A stretch of DNA of 64,000 nucleotides from Rhodoferax lithotrophicus (GCF_019973615.1 NZ_AP024238.1:372001-436000), one strand, 5' to 3'. Counted from the first letter of the stretch, positions 45,226 through 54,986 are shown. A program made the numbers and translations. The notes: a model not told the origin generated them from the letters alone.

Positions 45226-47412
45226 GTGAGCCGCAACATACCAGGGGCGACTCCTGACCAGCGCCGTGTGCGCACACCCACGATTCTGCAAATGGAGGCA
45301 GTGGAGTGCGGCGCGGCCGCACTGGCCATCGTCATGGCTTATCACGGCAAATATGTGACGCTGGAAGAGTTGCGCGAGAGCTGCGGCGTCTCGCGTGATG
45401 GCAGCAAAGCCAGCAACGTGGTGAAAGCCGCCCGCACCTACGGCTTTACTGCCAAAGGCTACCGCAAGGAGCCAGGCGACCTGAAAACCATGACCCTGCC
45501 GGTCATCGTGTTCTGGAATTTCAACCACTTTCTGGTGGTTGAAGGGTTTCAAAAAGGTAGGGTCTTTCTCAACGACCCGGCCAGCGGCCCACGCACCGTC
45601 ACCGAGGACGAGTTTGACCAGTCCTTCACCGGCGTGGTGCTGACCATCGAACCCGGCTCCGACTTCCAGCCCAGCGGACAAGCACGCAGCATGCTGGCCA
45701 GCCTGCGCTCACGCCTGCCGCTGTCTGAGCCCGCTTTGACCTATCTGATCCTGGCCGGGCTGGCGCTGGTGATTCCGGGCCTGGTGTTGCCGGTATTCAC
45801 CAAAACCTTCATCGACGAGTATTTGATCGGGCGCATGGACTCCTGGATCAAACCGGTGCTGCTGGGCATGCTGTTCACCGCCATTGTGCGTGGGGTGTTG
45901 ACCTGGCTGCAAAGTTACTACCTGACCCGGTTTCAGACCAAGCTGGCGCTGTCCACCTCCAGCAAATTCCTGTGGCATGTGTTGCGCCTGCCGGTGCTGT
46001 TTTACAGCCAGCGCTCTCCGGGCGACATCAGCTCGCGGGTCGGCATCAACAACCGCGTGGCCGAGTTGCTCACCGGCGATCTGGCCACCACCGTGCTCAA
46101 TGTGGTGATGGTGATTTTTTATGCGGCCCTGATGCTCTCCTACGACCTGGTGCTGACCCTGGTGGGCGTGGCCATTGCGGCGCTCAACATCCTGTTCTTG
46201 CGGCTGATGACACGCAAGACGGTGGACATCACGCAAAAGCTGGCCAATGACAGCGGCAAACTGCTGGGCACCTCGATGAACGGCTTGCAGATGATGGAGA
46301 GCATCAAAGCCTCGGGCATGGAGGCTGACTTTTTCACCAAATGGTCGGGCTACCAGACCAAGGTGATGAACGGCCAGCAACGGGCTGGCTCAGTCGGCGT
46401 GGCCATGATGACCGTGCCGCCTTTGCTGACCGCACTCAACACCACCTTGATTTTGTCCTTGGGCGGCTTGCGGGTGATGGACGGCGCCCTGACCATGGGC
46501 ATGTTGGTGGCGTTCCAGAGCCTGATGGCCAGCTTCATTGACCCGATCAACCAACTGGTGTCGATGGGTAAAAAAATTCAGGAAGTGCAGGGTGACATGA
46601 ACCGTCTGGACGATGTCTTGCAATACCGCAGTGACCCGCGGCTTGACACCACCGCCCAGCCCCCAACATCAGGCCAGGCCCCCGCAGGGCAACTGGAGGG
46701 GCATGTGGAACTGCGCAACGTGACCTTCGGCTACAGCAAGCTCGAAGCCCCGCTGATCGAGAACTTCAACCTGGTGCTTAAACCCGGTGAGCGTGTGGCC
46801 CTGGTCGGCTCTTCGGGTTGCGGCAAGTCGACCATTTCGAAACTCGTGGCGGGCTTGCATGAACCCTGGTCAGGAGAAATTTTGTTTGACGGAAAACCCC
46901 GCAACGCGGTGGATCGCCAGGTCTTGCTGCAATCCCTGGCCATGGTGAGCCAGGAGATCACCCTGTTTGAGGGTAGCCTGCGCGACAACCTGAGCATGTG
47001 GGACACCACCCTGCCGGAAGCCCAAGTGGTGCAAGCCGCCAAAGATGCCTGCATCCACGAGGCCATTGCCACACGCGACGGCGGTTATGACAGCATGGTC
47101 CAAGAGGGCGGTGGCAATTTCAGCGGCGGCCAGAAGCAACGGGTCGAAATCGCCCGTGCCCTGGCCATCAATCCACGCATCCTGGTGCTGGACGAGGCCA
47201 CCAGCGCACTCGACCCGATCACCGAAATGCAGGTCGATGACCATCTGCGCCGCCGTGGCTGCACTTGCCTGATCGTGGCGCACCGCCTGAGCACGATCCG
47301 CGACTGCGACGAAATCATCGTGCTCGACAAAGGCAAAGTCGTCCAGCGTGGCAGCCATGAAGACATGCGCGACACCGATGGCCTGTACGCCACTCTGATG
47401 AGAGCCGCGTGA
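45226..47412 (+). CDS. peptidase-containing ABC transporter (NHLP family, ABC1)
   Basis: This 728-aa protein joins a C39 double-glycine peptidase, a six-helix membrane domain and an ATPase. Numbering from the GTG at 45226, the peptidase triad is C28 (VECGAAAL), H101 (WNFNHFLVV) and D117 (LNDPASG). The ATPase has Walker A GSSGCGKST, signature FSGGQKQR and DEATSALD. It would remove the leader after Gly-Gly and export the core. The GTG start lies two bases after the HlyD stop; upstream in-frame codons overlap HlyD and encode low-quality sequence. Confidence 0.93.
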   Translation: MSRNIPGATPDQRRVRTPTILQMEAVECGAAALAIVMAYHGKYVTLEELRESCGVSRDGSKASNVVKAARTYGFTAKGYRKEPGDLKTMTLPVIVFWNFNHFLVVEGFQKGRVFLNDPASGPRTVTEDEFDQSFTGVVLTIEPGSDFQPSGQARSMLASLRSRLPLSEPALTYLILAGLALVIPGLVLPVFTKTFIDEYLIGRMDSWIKPVLLGMLFTAIVRGVLTWLQSYYLTRFQTKLALSTSSKFLWHVLRLPVLFYSQRSPGDISSRVGINNRVAELLTGDLATTVLNVVMVIFYAALMLSYDLVLTLVGVAIAALNILFLRLMTRKTVDITQKLANDSGKLLGTSMNGLQMMESIKASGMEADFFTKWSGYQTKVMNGQQRAGSVGVAMMTVPPLLTALNTTLILSLGGLRVMDGALTMGMLVAFQSLMASFIDPINQLVSMGKKIQEVQGDMNRLDDVLQYRSDPRLDTTAQPPTSGQAPAGQLEGHVELRNVTFGYSKLEAPLIENFNLVLKPGERVALVGSSGCGKSTISKLVAGLHEPWSGEILFDGKPRNAVDRQVLLQSLAMVSQEITLFEGSLRDNLSMWDTTLPEAQVVQAAKDACIHEAIATRDGGYDSMVQEGGGNFSGGQKQRVEIARALAINPRILVLDEATSALDPITEMQVDDHLRRRGCTCLIVAHRLSTIRDCDEIIVLDKGKVVQRGSHEDMRDTDGLYATLMRAA

Positions 47413-50123
47413 TGTCTCAACTCCCCGCAACGTTGCACAGCGTTTTCCAGGCCGACGGGCTGGCCTGCCAGGCACGCACCGGTCATCCTCTGTGGCTCCA
47501 TGGCATCGACCGCCTTTGGCTGCTTGAGCACGGCAAGGTTGACGTGTTTTTGACCCGCATCGAAGGCGGCCAACCCTGCGGTGCGCTGCACCCCCTGTTT
47601 CGACTGGAGGCGGATGCCTTGCTGCCAGGCATGCCCGCGTCCGCCGGTGAAAACTGGGGCCTGGTCGCCGTAGGTCTGCCAGACACCCGCTTGCTGGCCT
47701 TGCCGCGTGAGCGATTGATGGCGCAACTTCACCAACATGCAGAGAGCCCGCAACAAAGTGTGGCCTGGTTGACTCATTGGTTGGCGCAACTCAGCCTTTG
47801 TGCCGACGGTCCCTTGCCGACCCAAGCCCGGCGTAGTCTGATGCAAACCGTGTCCAGCTGGGATGACATGGACGGGTTGCACGCACAACTGCTGGAGCGG
47901 CTGATTGCGCAGCGCCATGCCACACAAGCCGTGGAGCAGCAGCGCATGCGCCAAAAAGAGGCCCGTGAGCAGCAAAACATCCAGGCGGCCATGCAGCGTT
48001 TGTCGGCCATTCTGGACCCACAGGCACCAACTGGCGTACACATGACCCGCCAGCGTTCGGCGTTGCTGGCGGCTTGCCAGGCGGTGGGCCAAGCCAGCGC
48101 CATTGACTTTGTGGCACCGGCGCAAGCCGACACGCCCAGTGCCGTCAAGCGGGATGCGCTGGCCGATATTGTGGACGCATCAAGGGTACGCAAACGCCAG
48201 GTCGCCCTGAAGGGAGACTGGTGGCGGCAAGACCAGGGCCACCTGCTGGCCACGCTGGAAGACGGGCTGCGTCCGGTGGCGCTGATTCAGGTGGGCAAAG
48301 GCTATGAGCTGCATGACCCCGAGCGCGGCACGATCACTGTTGTCACGGCTGGTATTGCAGCCAGTTTGAGCCCCTTTGCCCACGCGTTTTACCGCTCGTT
48401 TGCGGGCACGGCCATCAGCCTGTGGGAGATGATTCGTTTTGGCAGCCAGGGTTGTGTGCGTGACTACAGCACGGCTTTGTTGATGGGCGCTGCGGTGGGC
48501 TTGCTCGGCATGGTGACCCCGATGGCCACCGGCATGCTGTTTGACGTGGTGATTCCGGCCTCAGACCGCAGCCAGTTGCTGCAACTCAGCATGGCCCTGG
48601 TGGCGGGCTTGCTGGCCACGGCCATGTTTGAAGTCACGCGCGGTGTGGCCCTGCTGCGGGCCGAAGGCAAGATGGATTACATCATTCAGTCTGCCGTCTG
48701 GGATCGCCTGCTGAGCCTGCCGACCGCGTTTTTTCGCAGCTACTCTGCCGGTGACCTGGCGGTGCGGGCCAACGGCATCAACGCCATTCGCCAGATGCTC
48801 TCGGGCCAGGTGATGCACACGCTGATGGCGGTGGTGTTTTCCATCTTCAATCTGGGGTTGCTGTTTTACTACAACCTGAGCCTGGCGCTGCTGGCCCTGG
48901 CCCTGGTGGCGGTGGCCATTGTGGTCACCACCAGCACCAGCCTGATCCGTCTGCGCCATGAGCGTCAACTGGCCGACATTGAAGGGCGCATTTCCGGCTT
49001 GTTGTTCCAGCTGCTCGGCGGTATTGCCAAATTGCGCACCACCGGGGCCGAGGGGCGCGCCTTCTACAACTGGGCCATGCTGTTTGCCAGCCAGCAGGAG
49101 CACCAGTTCAAAGCCACCATGGTGCGCAACACACTGGGCGTGTTCAACGCGGTGTTTCCGGTGGCCGCCAACATCTGTATCTATGGCGTGGTGGCGTTTT
49201 ACCTGGGCGACAAAGCCAACTTTTCCACCGGCTCGTTCCTGGCTTTCAATGCGGCGTTTGGTGGTTTTCTGGGGGCCATGCTGGGCACCACTGCGGCCAT
49301 CACGGCGGTGCTGGACATCATCCCGATGTACGAGCGTTCCAAACCGATTCTGCAGGCCTTGCCAGAAGTCACCGGTGACAAAGCCCACCCCGGCACATTG
49401 ACGGGCGACATTGAAATTGCCCACCTGTCATTCAGCTACAGCGCCGATGGCCCGACCATCCTCAACGATGTGTCGATGCACATCAAGTCCGGTGAATTTG
49501 TCGCCATTGTGGGTGCCTCAGGCTCGGGCAAGTCCACCCTGCTGCGCTTGTTGCTGGGCTTTGAGCAGGCCAGTTCGGGGGCCATCTACTACGACCAGCA
49601 AGACATCTCTGGCCTGGACATTGGCGCACTGCGCCGCCAATTGGGCGTGGTGCTGCAAAACGGCCAGCTGATGTCGGGCGACATCTTCACCAACATCCTG
49701 GGCTCGGCCGCGACGCTGACGCTGGACGATGCGTGGGAAGCCGCCACCCAGGCCGGTATGGCGGACGACATTCGCGCCATGCCCATGGGCATGCACACCG
49801 TGGTCAGCGACGGCGGCGGCACGCTCTCGGGCGGGCAGCGCCAGCGTTTGCTGATTGCCCGCGCCATCGTCAACCGGCCCCGCATCCTGTTGTTTGACGA
49901 GGCCACCAGTGCCCTGGACAACCGTGCGCAGGAGCTGGTCAGCAGCAGCTTGGAGCAGTTGCGTGCCACCCGCATCGTGATTGCCCATCGCTTGAGCACC
50001 ATCGTCAATGCCGACCGGATTTTTGTGCTCGACCAAGGCCAGTTGGTGCAAACCGGCAGCTATGACGAGCTGATGAGTTGCAACGGCCTGTTCGCTGACC
50101 TGGTACGTCGGCAAATTGTTTAG
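47412..50123 (+). CDS. ABC transporter permease/ATPase (NHLP family, ABC2)
   Basis: This 903-aa half-transporter has a long N-terminal region of about 330 residues, cyclic-nucleotide-binding-like at its start and of unclear function afterwards. Six membrane helices (about 360-640) and an ATPase follow, with Walker A GASGSGKST, signature LSGGQRQR and DEATSALD. It lacks the peptidase of the preceding protein, as expected for the second NHLM ABC component; the two probably form a heterodimer. ATG 47412 overlaps the previous stop by one base (TGATG). Confidence 0.92.
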   Translation: MSQLPATLHSVFQADGLACQARTGHPLWLHGIDRLWLLEHGKVDVFLTRIEGGQPCGALHPLFRLEADALLPGMPASAGENWGLVAVGLPDTRLLALPRERLMAQLHQHAESPQQSVAWLTHWLAQLSLCADGPLPTQARRSLMQTVSSWDDMDGLHAQLLERLIAQRHATQAVEQQRMRQKEAREQQNIQAAMQRLSAILDPQAPTGVHMTRQRSALLAACQAVGQASAIDFVAPAQADTPSAVKRDALADIVDASRVRKRQVALKGDWWRQDQGHLLATLEDGLRPVALIQVGKGYELHDPERGTITVVTAGIAASLSPFAHAFYRSFAGTAISLWEMIRFGSQGCVRDYSTALLMGAAVGLLGMVTPMATGMLFDVVIPASDRSQLLQLSMALVAGLLATAMFEVTRGVALLRAEGKMDYIIQSAVWDRLLSLPTAFFRSYSAGDLAVRANGINAIRQMLSGQVMHTLMAVVFSIFNLGLLFYYNLSLALLALALVAVAIVVTTSTSLIRLRHERQLADIEGRISGLLFQLLGGIAKLRTTGAEGRAFYNWAMLFASQQEHQFKATMVRNTLGVFNAVFPVAANICIYGVVAFYLGDKANFSTGSFLAFNAAFGGFLGAMLGTTAAITAVLDIIPMYERSKPILQALPEVTGDKAHPGTLTGDIEIAHLSFSYSADGPTILNDVSMHIKSGEFVAIVGASGSGKSTLLRLLLGFEQASSGAIYYDQQDISGLDIGALRRQLGVVLQNGQLMSGDIFTNILGSAATLTLDDAWEAATQAGMADDIRAMPMGMHTVVSDGGGTLSGGQRQRLLIARAIVNRPRILLFDEATSALDNRAQELVSSSLEQLRATRIVIAHRLSTIVNADRIFVLDQGQLVQTGSYDELMSCNGLFADLVRRQIV

Positions 50124-50137
50124 TTTTGGAGAATGTT

Positions 50138-51283
50138 GTGAACACTTGGCGACTATTTATTCTGAGCGTGTGTGCGCTGACGGTGGTGGCCTGCTCCTCG
50201 GCCGACACCCCCAGGCAAGCCCGCGCCTTGCGGGCCCAAAACGCCACCGGTGACATTGTGATTGGTGCGGCCTGGGCGTGGGAGGGGGCCAAAGGCCAAT
50301 TGTGGAACGGCATCGAGCTGGCGGTGGATGAAATCAATGCCCGCGGCGGTGTGCTTCACCGCAAGATCAGGATCGTCAAGGAAGACGATGAATCGTCCTT
50401 GGCCAAAGGGCGAAAAATTGCCCAGCAGTTTGCTGAAAACCCGGACATGGTGGCGGTGATTGGCCATCAGAACTCTTATGTCGCCCTGCCTGCGGCAGCC
50501 ACCTACCAGGCCGCAGGTCTGGTGTACCTGACACCGGGTGCATCCAGCTACCAGCTTCATGATCAGGGCTATGACCTGGTGTTTCGCACCTCCCCCAGCA
50601 ACCGCAGCATAGGCATCCAGATGGCCAGTTACATGGCGCAAAAAGGCTACCGGCGCGTGGCCATCTTTTACGTCAAGGCCAAAGCCAGCCAGGACATGGC
50701 CAATTATTTTGAGCAACATGCCAAAGATCTGAGCCTGACGGTGGTGGATCGCCGTTCCTTCCCCAAAGGGGCACAGGATTTCAGCAGCACCATCCAGAAC
50801 TGGAACGATCTGTACCACTTTGATGCGCTGTTTCTGGCCGCCAGCATGCCCGAGGGTGCGGCCTTTGTGGCGCAGGCCCGCAAAATGGGTTTCACTGCCC
50901 CCATCGTCAGTGGCGACGGGCTTGACACCGCCCAATTCATCACCGATGCAGGTGTGGCGGCTGAAGGTGTGGTGTTGCCTGAAACCTTTGTGGACGACCC
51001 CAGTCGCCCGGCCTACAGCCGCTTCTATGCCTTGTACACCCAGAAATACCACACGCCACCACGCACCAACCATGCCCGTGGCTACGACGCGGTGCATGTG
51101 ATTGCCCAGGCCATCCAACAGGCCAACAGCACACAACCCGAACAGATTGCCAAAGCCTTGCATGCCACACGCGGCTGGCATGGGGCCACCGGGGAATTTA
51201 CCTTTGATGACAAGGGCGACATTCCTGACAAGCCCATCGGTTTGAAGGTGGTGCATAACGGCCAGTTTGAAACCCTGAAATAA
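50138..51283 (+). CDS. periplasmic ligand-binding lipoprotein (leucine/amino-acid type)
   Basis: This 381-aa type I periplasmic-binding-fold protein starts at GTG 50138, with GGAG about seven bases upstream. A lipoprotein signal ends LTVVAC. The body shows the LIV-binding pattern: GAAWAWEGAKGQLWNGIELAVDEIN split into parts, IRIVKEDDES, VAVIGHQNSYVALP, FRTSPSNRSIG and VSGDGLDTAQF. No cognate permease or ATPase for import is present. It sits inside the RiPP export locus, so sensing, self-protection or ligand capture are possibilities. Confidence 0.87.
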   Translation: MNTWRLFILSVCALTVVACSSADTPRQARALRAQNATGDIVIGAAWAWEGAKGQLWNGIELAVDEINARGGVLHRKIRIVKEDDESSLAKGRKIAQQFAENPDMVAVIGHQNSYVALPAAATYQAAGLVYLTPGASSYQLHDQGYDLVFRTSPSNRSIGIQMASYMAQKGYRRVAIFYVKAKASQDMANYFEQHAKDLSLTVVDRRSFPKGAQDFSSTIQNWNDLYHFDALFLAASMPEGAAFVAQARKMGFTAPIVSGDGLDTAQFITDAGVAAEGVVLPETFVDDPSRPAYSRFYALYTQKYHTPPRTNHARGYDAVHVIAQAIQQANSTQPEQIAKALHATRGWHGATGEFTFDDKGDIPDKPIGLKVVHNGQFETLK

Positions 51284-51299
51284 ATTTGCACCGTGCGGC

Positions 51300-51325
51300 A
51301 AGCTTTTGAGCGCATCGGTGACCCA
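51300..51325 (+). promoter_or_regulatory. degenerate copy of the AAC-N15-GTTACTCA element
   Basis: AAG (51300-51302), 15 bases, then GTGACCCA (51318-51325), with CTTTTG immediately after the first block as in the copies at 58862 and 60827. It lies 38 bases before the precursor gene start. Confidence 0.5.
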
Positions 51326-51363
51326 TGCCATGCAGACGTGACTCATAACCCCAGGAGAAAACC

Positions 51364-51576
51364 ATGAAAACTTCAGACCCCCAACTCACAACAACGCCCA
51401 CATCCGATGCGGCACTCACCGAAGCCCAATTGGCCGATGTTGTGGGCGGTGCCACCTACACCATCAACCTGATCAACCGGACACCTCCCAACGCCGGTAT
51501 CTTTCAGAGGCCACCCACGGGACCCGATCAGCAGACCCGTGACTGGGTGCTACGCCAATGGTTCAGCAAACCCTGA
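51364..51576 (+). CDS. short RiPP precursor with GG-type leader
   Basis: This encodes 70 aa. The leader (1-29) ends LTEAQLADVVGG, a double-glycine site suited to the C39 transporter. The core of 41 residues starts ATYTINLINRTPPN. The core has no cysteine and is rich in threonine, asparagine, proline and glutamine, so any azoles would come from serine or threonine. CAGGAG precedes the ATG. It is unlike the six Nif11-type paralogues further downstream. Confidence 0.75.
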   Translation: MKTSDPQLTTTPTSDAALTEAQLADVVGGATYTINLINRTPPNAGIFQRPPTGPDQQTRDWVLRQWFSKP

Positions 51577-51594
51577 ACCTGGCCCAAGCTGACC

Positions 51595-53442
51595 ATGCCA
51601 ATGGAACCCTCTCCCACCGAACTTGCCGAGCGCTTGTTGCACGAACCCTTGTTGGCCGGATTGCCCGGGCGCGCCCATGCCCGCTTGTTGGGCGCGGCCC
51701 GGGTGGTGCAGGTGGCCGCCGGGCAAACCGTAGTCACCTCGGGCGCACCGGCGACCGATCTGTGGTTGGTGCTGCAGGGTTCACTGGTGCTGTGGTCTTT
51801 CGGCGACGCGGTGCGTGGCCAGGCCCTGTCGGTGGGCGAAGAGGCGCTGGCCGGGCAGGCGCTGTATTGCCGCAGTGCGGTGGCATTGACTGACAGTTGC
51901 CTGCTGGTCTTGCCCCGGCGGGCCTTGCAAGAGGTGCTGGGGGATACCCCTGATCTGGCCAGAAAAGCCCAGGATGCACTGCTGTGCAGCGTTGGTGGTG
52001 TCACCCTGCCGGTGCTGCCGGTCAAACCCCGCAGTGGGCCTGCCGCCACACCACCACGCGAGGTGTGGGGCTGGGCTTGCACCCTGCTGTGGCCCGCATT
52101 GTTGTTGGCTGCGGGCCTGTGGCAAGGCTGGGCGATCCAGAACACGCTGTTCCTGGCCATTCTGGCGGCCACGGTGTCGATGTGGATGTTTTCCATTGTG
52201 GACGAGTTTGTGCCCCCGCTGTTTGCCATGACGGCCATGTTGCTGGTAGACCTGGCACCGGCCAAGGTGGTGCTCTCCGGCTTTGCCTCCAGCGGGCTGA
52301 TTCTGTTTGTCGGGGTCTATGTGCTGGGGGGCGTGCTGGTGGCTTCGGGCCTGTCCTACCGCTTCATCCTGTGGATGCGCCTGCACCTGCCTGACACGCC
52401 GTTCTGGCACGGCTTTGCGCTGCTGGCTTCGGGCTACGCGCTGTCGCCCATCATGCCCTCGGGCAATGCCCGCCTGAGTTTGCTGGCCCCGCTTTACCGT
52501 GATTTTTGCAGCACGGATGGAGTCCAGTCCGGTGGTCTGGATCACACCCGCCTGGCGGCGGCCACGTTGGCCGGTTCCATGAACATGTCGCCGATGTTTC
52601 TCACCAGCAAAAGTGCCAATCTGATTGTGTTTGCCATGCTGCCAGCGCAGTTGCAAGAAGAGTTTCAGGGCTTCTTCTGGTTTCTGGCGGCCATCGTCTG
52701 TGCGCTGGTGGTCACGGTCGGGCACTTTGTGCTGGATCGGGTGTTTTTTGGCCCCGGTCAGGTGTTGCCAGCCTCCAAAGCCCAGGTGCGCCAGCAGCTC
52801 CAATTGCTGGGCCCGATGGAGCGCGACGAGTTGTTTGTGCTGGGGGCGCTGGGGGTGTTCCTGCTGGGGGCCACCGGGGTCAGCTGGCACCACATTTCGC
52901 TGCCCTGGGTGGCCGGTTTTGTGTTGGTGGCTTTGTTGTTTTACGGTCTGGTCAGTAAAAAGAGTTTCCAGAATTATGTGGACTGGCCAATGGTTTTTTT
53001 CCTGCTGTCACTGCAAGGCCTCACCGGCACCATGGAGTACTTGCACCTGGTGGAGCAGGTCACCCCGTGGATGGATAGTCTGGCCGCCCTGCTGCAGCAG
53101 GATGTGCTGCGTCTGGTATGGCTGGAGCTGGTGGTGGTGCTGATCATTCGCCTGGCGCTGCCGATCACGGCCGGTATGGTGGTGTCGGCCATTCTGTTCA
53201 TGCCCTTGGCCGAAGCCACCGGCATCAACCCCTGGCTGATCGGCTTTCTGGCGGCCATGTTTTCCGACCTCTGGTTTTTTCCTTACCAAAGCAGCGCCTA
53301 TAGCCAGTTGCGCTCGGTCAGTGGTGTGTCCACTCTGTTTAATGAGCCCTTGTTTTTGAAGTTCAATCTGGCTTCATGCGCCTTGCGTGTGGTGGCGGTG
53401 TGGGTGTCCATTCCCTACTGGGACGCGCTGGATCTGATATGA
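51595..53442 (+). CDS. fusion of a cyclic-nucleotide-binding-like domain to an SLC13-type permease
   Basis: This 615-aa protein begins with a Crp/cNMP-binding-like beta roll (about 25-115; LLHEPLLAGLPGRAHARLLGAA, then WLVLQGSLVLWS). A divalent-anion:sodium symporter-like membrane domain with about eleven helices follows (about 155-610). The membrane part carries the SLC13 pattern SPIMPSGNARLSL and SMNMSPMFLTSKSANL. SLC13/DASS carriers move dicarboxylates or sulfate. I know no common role for such a fusion in RiPP loci. ATG 51601 is an alternative start. The next gene overlaps by four bases. Confidence 0.85.
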   Translation: MPMEPSPTELAERLLHEPLLAGLPGRAHARLLGAARVVQVAAGQTVVTSGAPATDLWLVLQGSLVLWSFGDAVRGQALSVGEEALAGQALYCRSAVALTDSCLLVLPRRALQEVLGDTPDLARKAQDALLCSVGGVTLPVLPVKPRSGPAATPPREVWGWACTLLWPALLLAAGLWQGWAIQNTLFLAILAATVSMWMFSIVDEFVPPLFAMTAMLLVDLAPAKVVLSGFASSGLILFVGVYVLGGVLVASGLSYRFILWMRLHLPDTPFWHGFALLASGYALSPIMPSGNARLSLLAPLYRDFCSTDGVQSGGLDHTRLAAATLAGSMNMSPMFLTSKSANLIVFAMLPAQLQEEFQGFFWFLAAIVCALVVTVGHFVLDRVFFGPGQVLPASKAQVRQQLQLLGPMERDELFVLGALGVFLLGATGVSWHHISLPWVAGFVLVALLFYGLVSKKSFQNYVDWPMVFFLLSLQGLTGTMEYLHLVEQVTPWMDSLAALLQQDVLRLVWLELVVVLIIRLALPITAGMVVSAILFMPLAEATGINPWLIGFLAAMFSDLWFFPYQSSAYSQLRSVSGVSTLFNEPLFLKFNLASCALRVVAVWVSIPYWDALDLI

Positions 53443-54458
53443 GAAAAACCTCCAAAGTGGTGCTGATCAGCGTCTTTTTGCTGTTGTCCCTGGTGTTGTC
53501 GATTTATTACAACCACACCATCCCGCGTATTCTGGTGGTGCACAGTTATGACGAAAACTTCAGCTGGGTGAAAGGCTTCAACACCAGTTACCTGAGTGTG
53601 CTGAAAACCTACCCGCGTTCGCTGCAAACCCGTATGCACTACCTGGGCTTGCTGGGCGCGCCCAATGACCAGCACAAAGCCACCGCAGCGGCATCGGCCC
53701 TGCGTGCGGTCGAGACTTTTGAGCCTGACGTGCTGGTGGTTTTTGGTGACCTGGCAGCTGAGCTGGTCACACCGAAGCTGCTGAACCGGCCGGCTATAAA
53801 AATTGTGTTTGCCGGCATCAGCCAGCAGCCCTCTGACCATGGCTTTGACACCGCCAACAACACCACCGGTATTTTGAAGCGCTTGCCCTTGCTGGCCTTG
53901 CATGAAGCCATGAACGATCTCGGGCGGGGCAAGCCGCTGACGATAGCCTGCCTGGGGGATGCCCGCGGTGTCGCCATGGCCGAGGCCCGCCAGGTGGCGC
54001 ACTACGACTGGTCTCCCCACACCGTGCTGCCTTGCCGGCAAGCCGGGAATTTCCCCGAATGGCAGGCCCAGGTGAACGTCTTGGGGGCTCAGGCCGATGT
54101 GCTGTTTATCACCGGCTACCGGGGTGTGGAGCGTGAGCCCGGGCAGACCAAGGTGGTGCCCCCGGCCGAGGTGATGACCTGGACCGAAGCCCATAGCCCC
54201 GCCTTGACCATGGCGGTCAAAGACGGTTTTGTGGCCGACGGTGGGGCTTTGGCCATCTCTTCTTCACCGCAGGAACAAGGGCAGACGGCAGGCCGCCTGA
54301 CGGTTGCCCTGTTGCAAGGCCAGTTGGCCAAGGACCTGCCGGTCAAGGAGGGCCAGGCCTTTGGGGTGGCCATGCACACCCAACGACTCCACCAGCGCGG
54401 CATGCGTCTGCCCAAGGTGTACGAGGCTGCGGCCCGTGCGGCGGGGGCCTATGACTGA
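53439..54458 (+). CDS. ABC substrate-binding-like protein (PF04392 type)
   Basis: This 339-aa protein has an N-terminal hydrophobic anchor (about 7-24) and a periplasmic binding fold beginning RILVVHSYDENFSWVKGF. Other family segments include LVVFGDLAAELV, IVFAGISQQP and FITGYRGV. It overlaps the permease stop as ATGA, so it is coupled to it. Like the protein at 50138 it has no ABC importer partner. It could be the sensory half of a pathway with the SLC13 fusion. Confidence 0.8.
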   Translation: MRKTSKVVLISVFLLLSLVLSIYYNHTIPRILVVHSYDENFSWVKGFNTSYLSVLKTYPRSLQTRMHYLGLLGAPNDQHKATAAASALRAVETFEPDVLVVFGDLAAELVTPKLLNRPAIKIVFAGISQQPSDHGFDTANNTTGILKRLPLLALHEAMNDLGRGKPLTIACLGDARGVAMAEARQVAHYDWSPHTVLPCRQAGNFPEWQAQVNVLGAQADVLFITGYRGVEREPGQTKVVPPAEVMTWTEAHSPALTMAVKDGFVADGGALAISSSPQEQGQTAGRLTVALLQGQLAKDLPVKEGQAFGVAMHTQRLHQRGMRLPKVYEAAARAAGAYD

Positions 54459-54480
54459 AACGCAGCTTGGCCGACCGTGG

Positions 54481-54506
54481 AACCTATTGGCCCAAACGGT
54501 TACTCA
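54481..54506 (+). promoter_or_regulatory. AAC-N15-GTTACTCA element before the NHLP precursor
   Basis: AAC at 54481-54483, 15 bases, GTTACTCA at 54499-54506. The preceding bases read GGAACC. The element ends 47 bases before the precursor start. Confidence 0.7.
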
Positions 54507-54553
54507 CCCCGCGCACAAGGTCAATCCCTGACCTGCTGCCTCAAGGAAACCTC

Positions 54554-54868
54554 ATGAACACCAACGATCACACCCCCCCAATGAGCCAACTCGTCGCCAA
54601 AGCCTGGGCTGACGAATCCTTCAAACAACGCCTGCTGGCCGACCCGGTGGCCGTGCTCAAGGCCGAAGGGCTGGAGCTGCCCGCGGGCCTGACGGTCAAA
54701 GTGCTGGAAAACACCGATAAGGTGTTTCACCTGGTGCTGCCCCCCAAACCCACCGAGCTGTCTGATGACAGCCTGGATCGTGTCAGCGGCGGCATCTGCC
54801 TGTGCACCATTCTTTGCATCAGCGACGACCCCTACCACGTGAAGTGGGCGGACAAGAGCCGCAATTGA
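54554..54868 (+). CDS. NHLP-type (nitrile hydratase-like leader) RiPP precursor
   Basis: This 104-aa precursor has a leader resembling the nitrile hydratase alpha subunit: AWADESFKQRLLADP, then LKAEGLELPAGLTVKVLENT and FHLVLPPKP. It ends with the typical LSDDSLDRVSGG cleavage site. The 24-residue core begins ICLCTILCISDD and holds three cysteines, one threonine and two serines, a plausible substrate for the YcaO and SagB enzymes encoded directly downstream. AAGGAAA precedes the start. Confidence 0.9.
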   Translation: MNTNDHTPPMSQLVAKAWADESFKQRLLADPVAVLKAEGLELPAGLTVKVLENTDKVFHLVLPPKPTELSDDSLDRVSGGICLCTILCISDDPYHVKWADKSRN

Positions 54869-54929
54869 TCTGTGGGCAGGGCGAGGCGCCGCCAGGTGGC
54901 ATCCACACCCGTCTGCAAGCCTATTTTGC

Positions 54930-54982
54930 TTCTTATTTGATAGCTTCTTGCGCAGTATTAACAAGTGCTAGGGGCTGATTTG
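54930..54982. repeat. dispersed repeat, family B
   Basis: Minus-strand-like copy reading TTCTTATTTGATAGCTTCTT, GCGCAG, ACAAGTGCTAGGGGC. It sits between the precursor gene and the YcaO gene and ends at the YcaO start. Confidence 0.6.
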
Positions 54983-54986
54983 TTAT

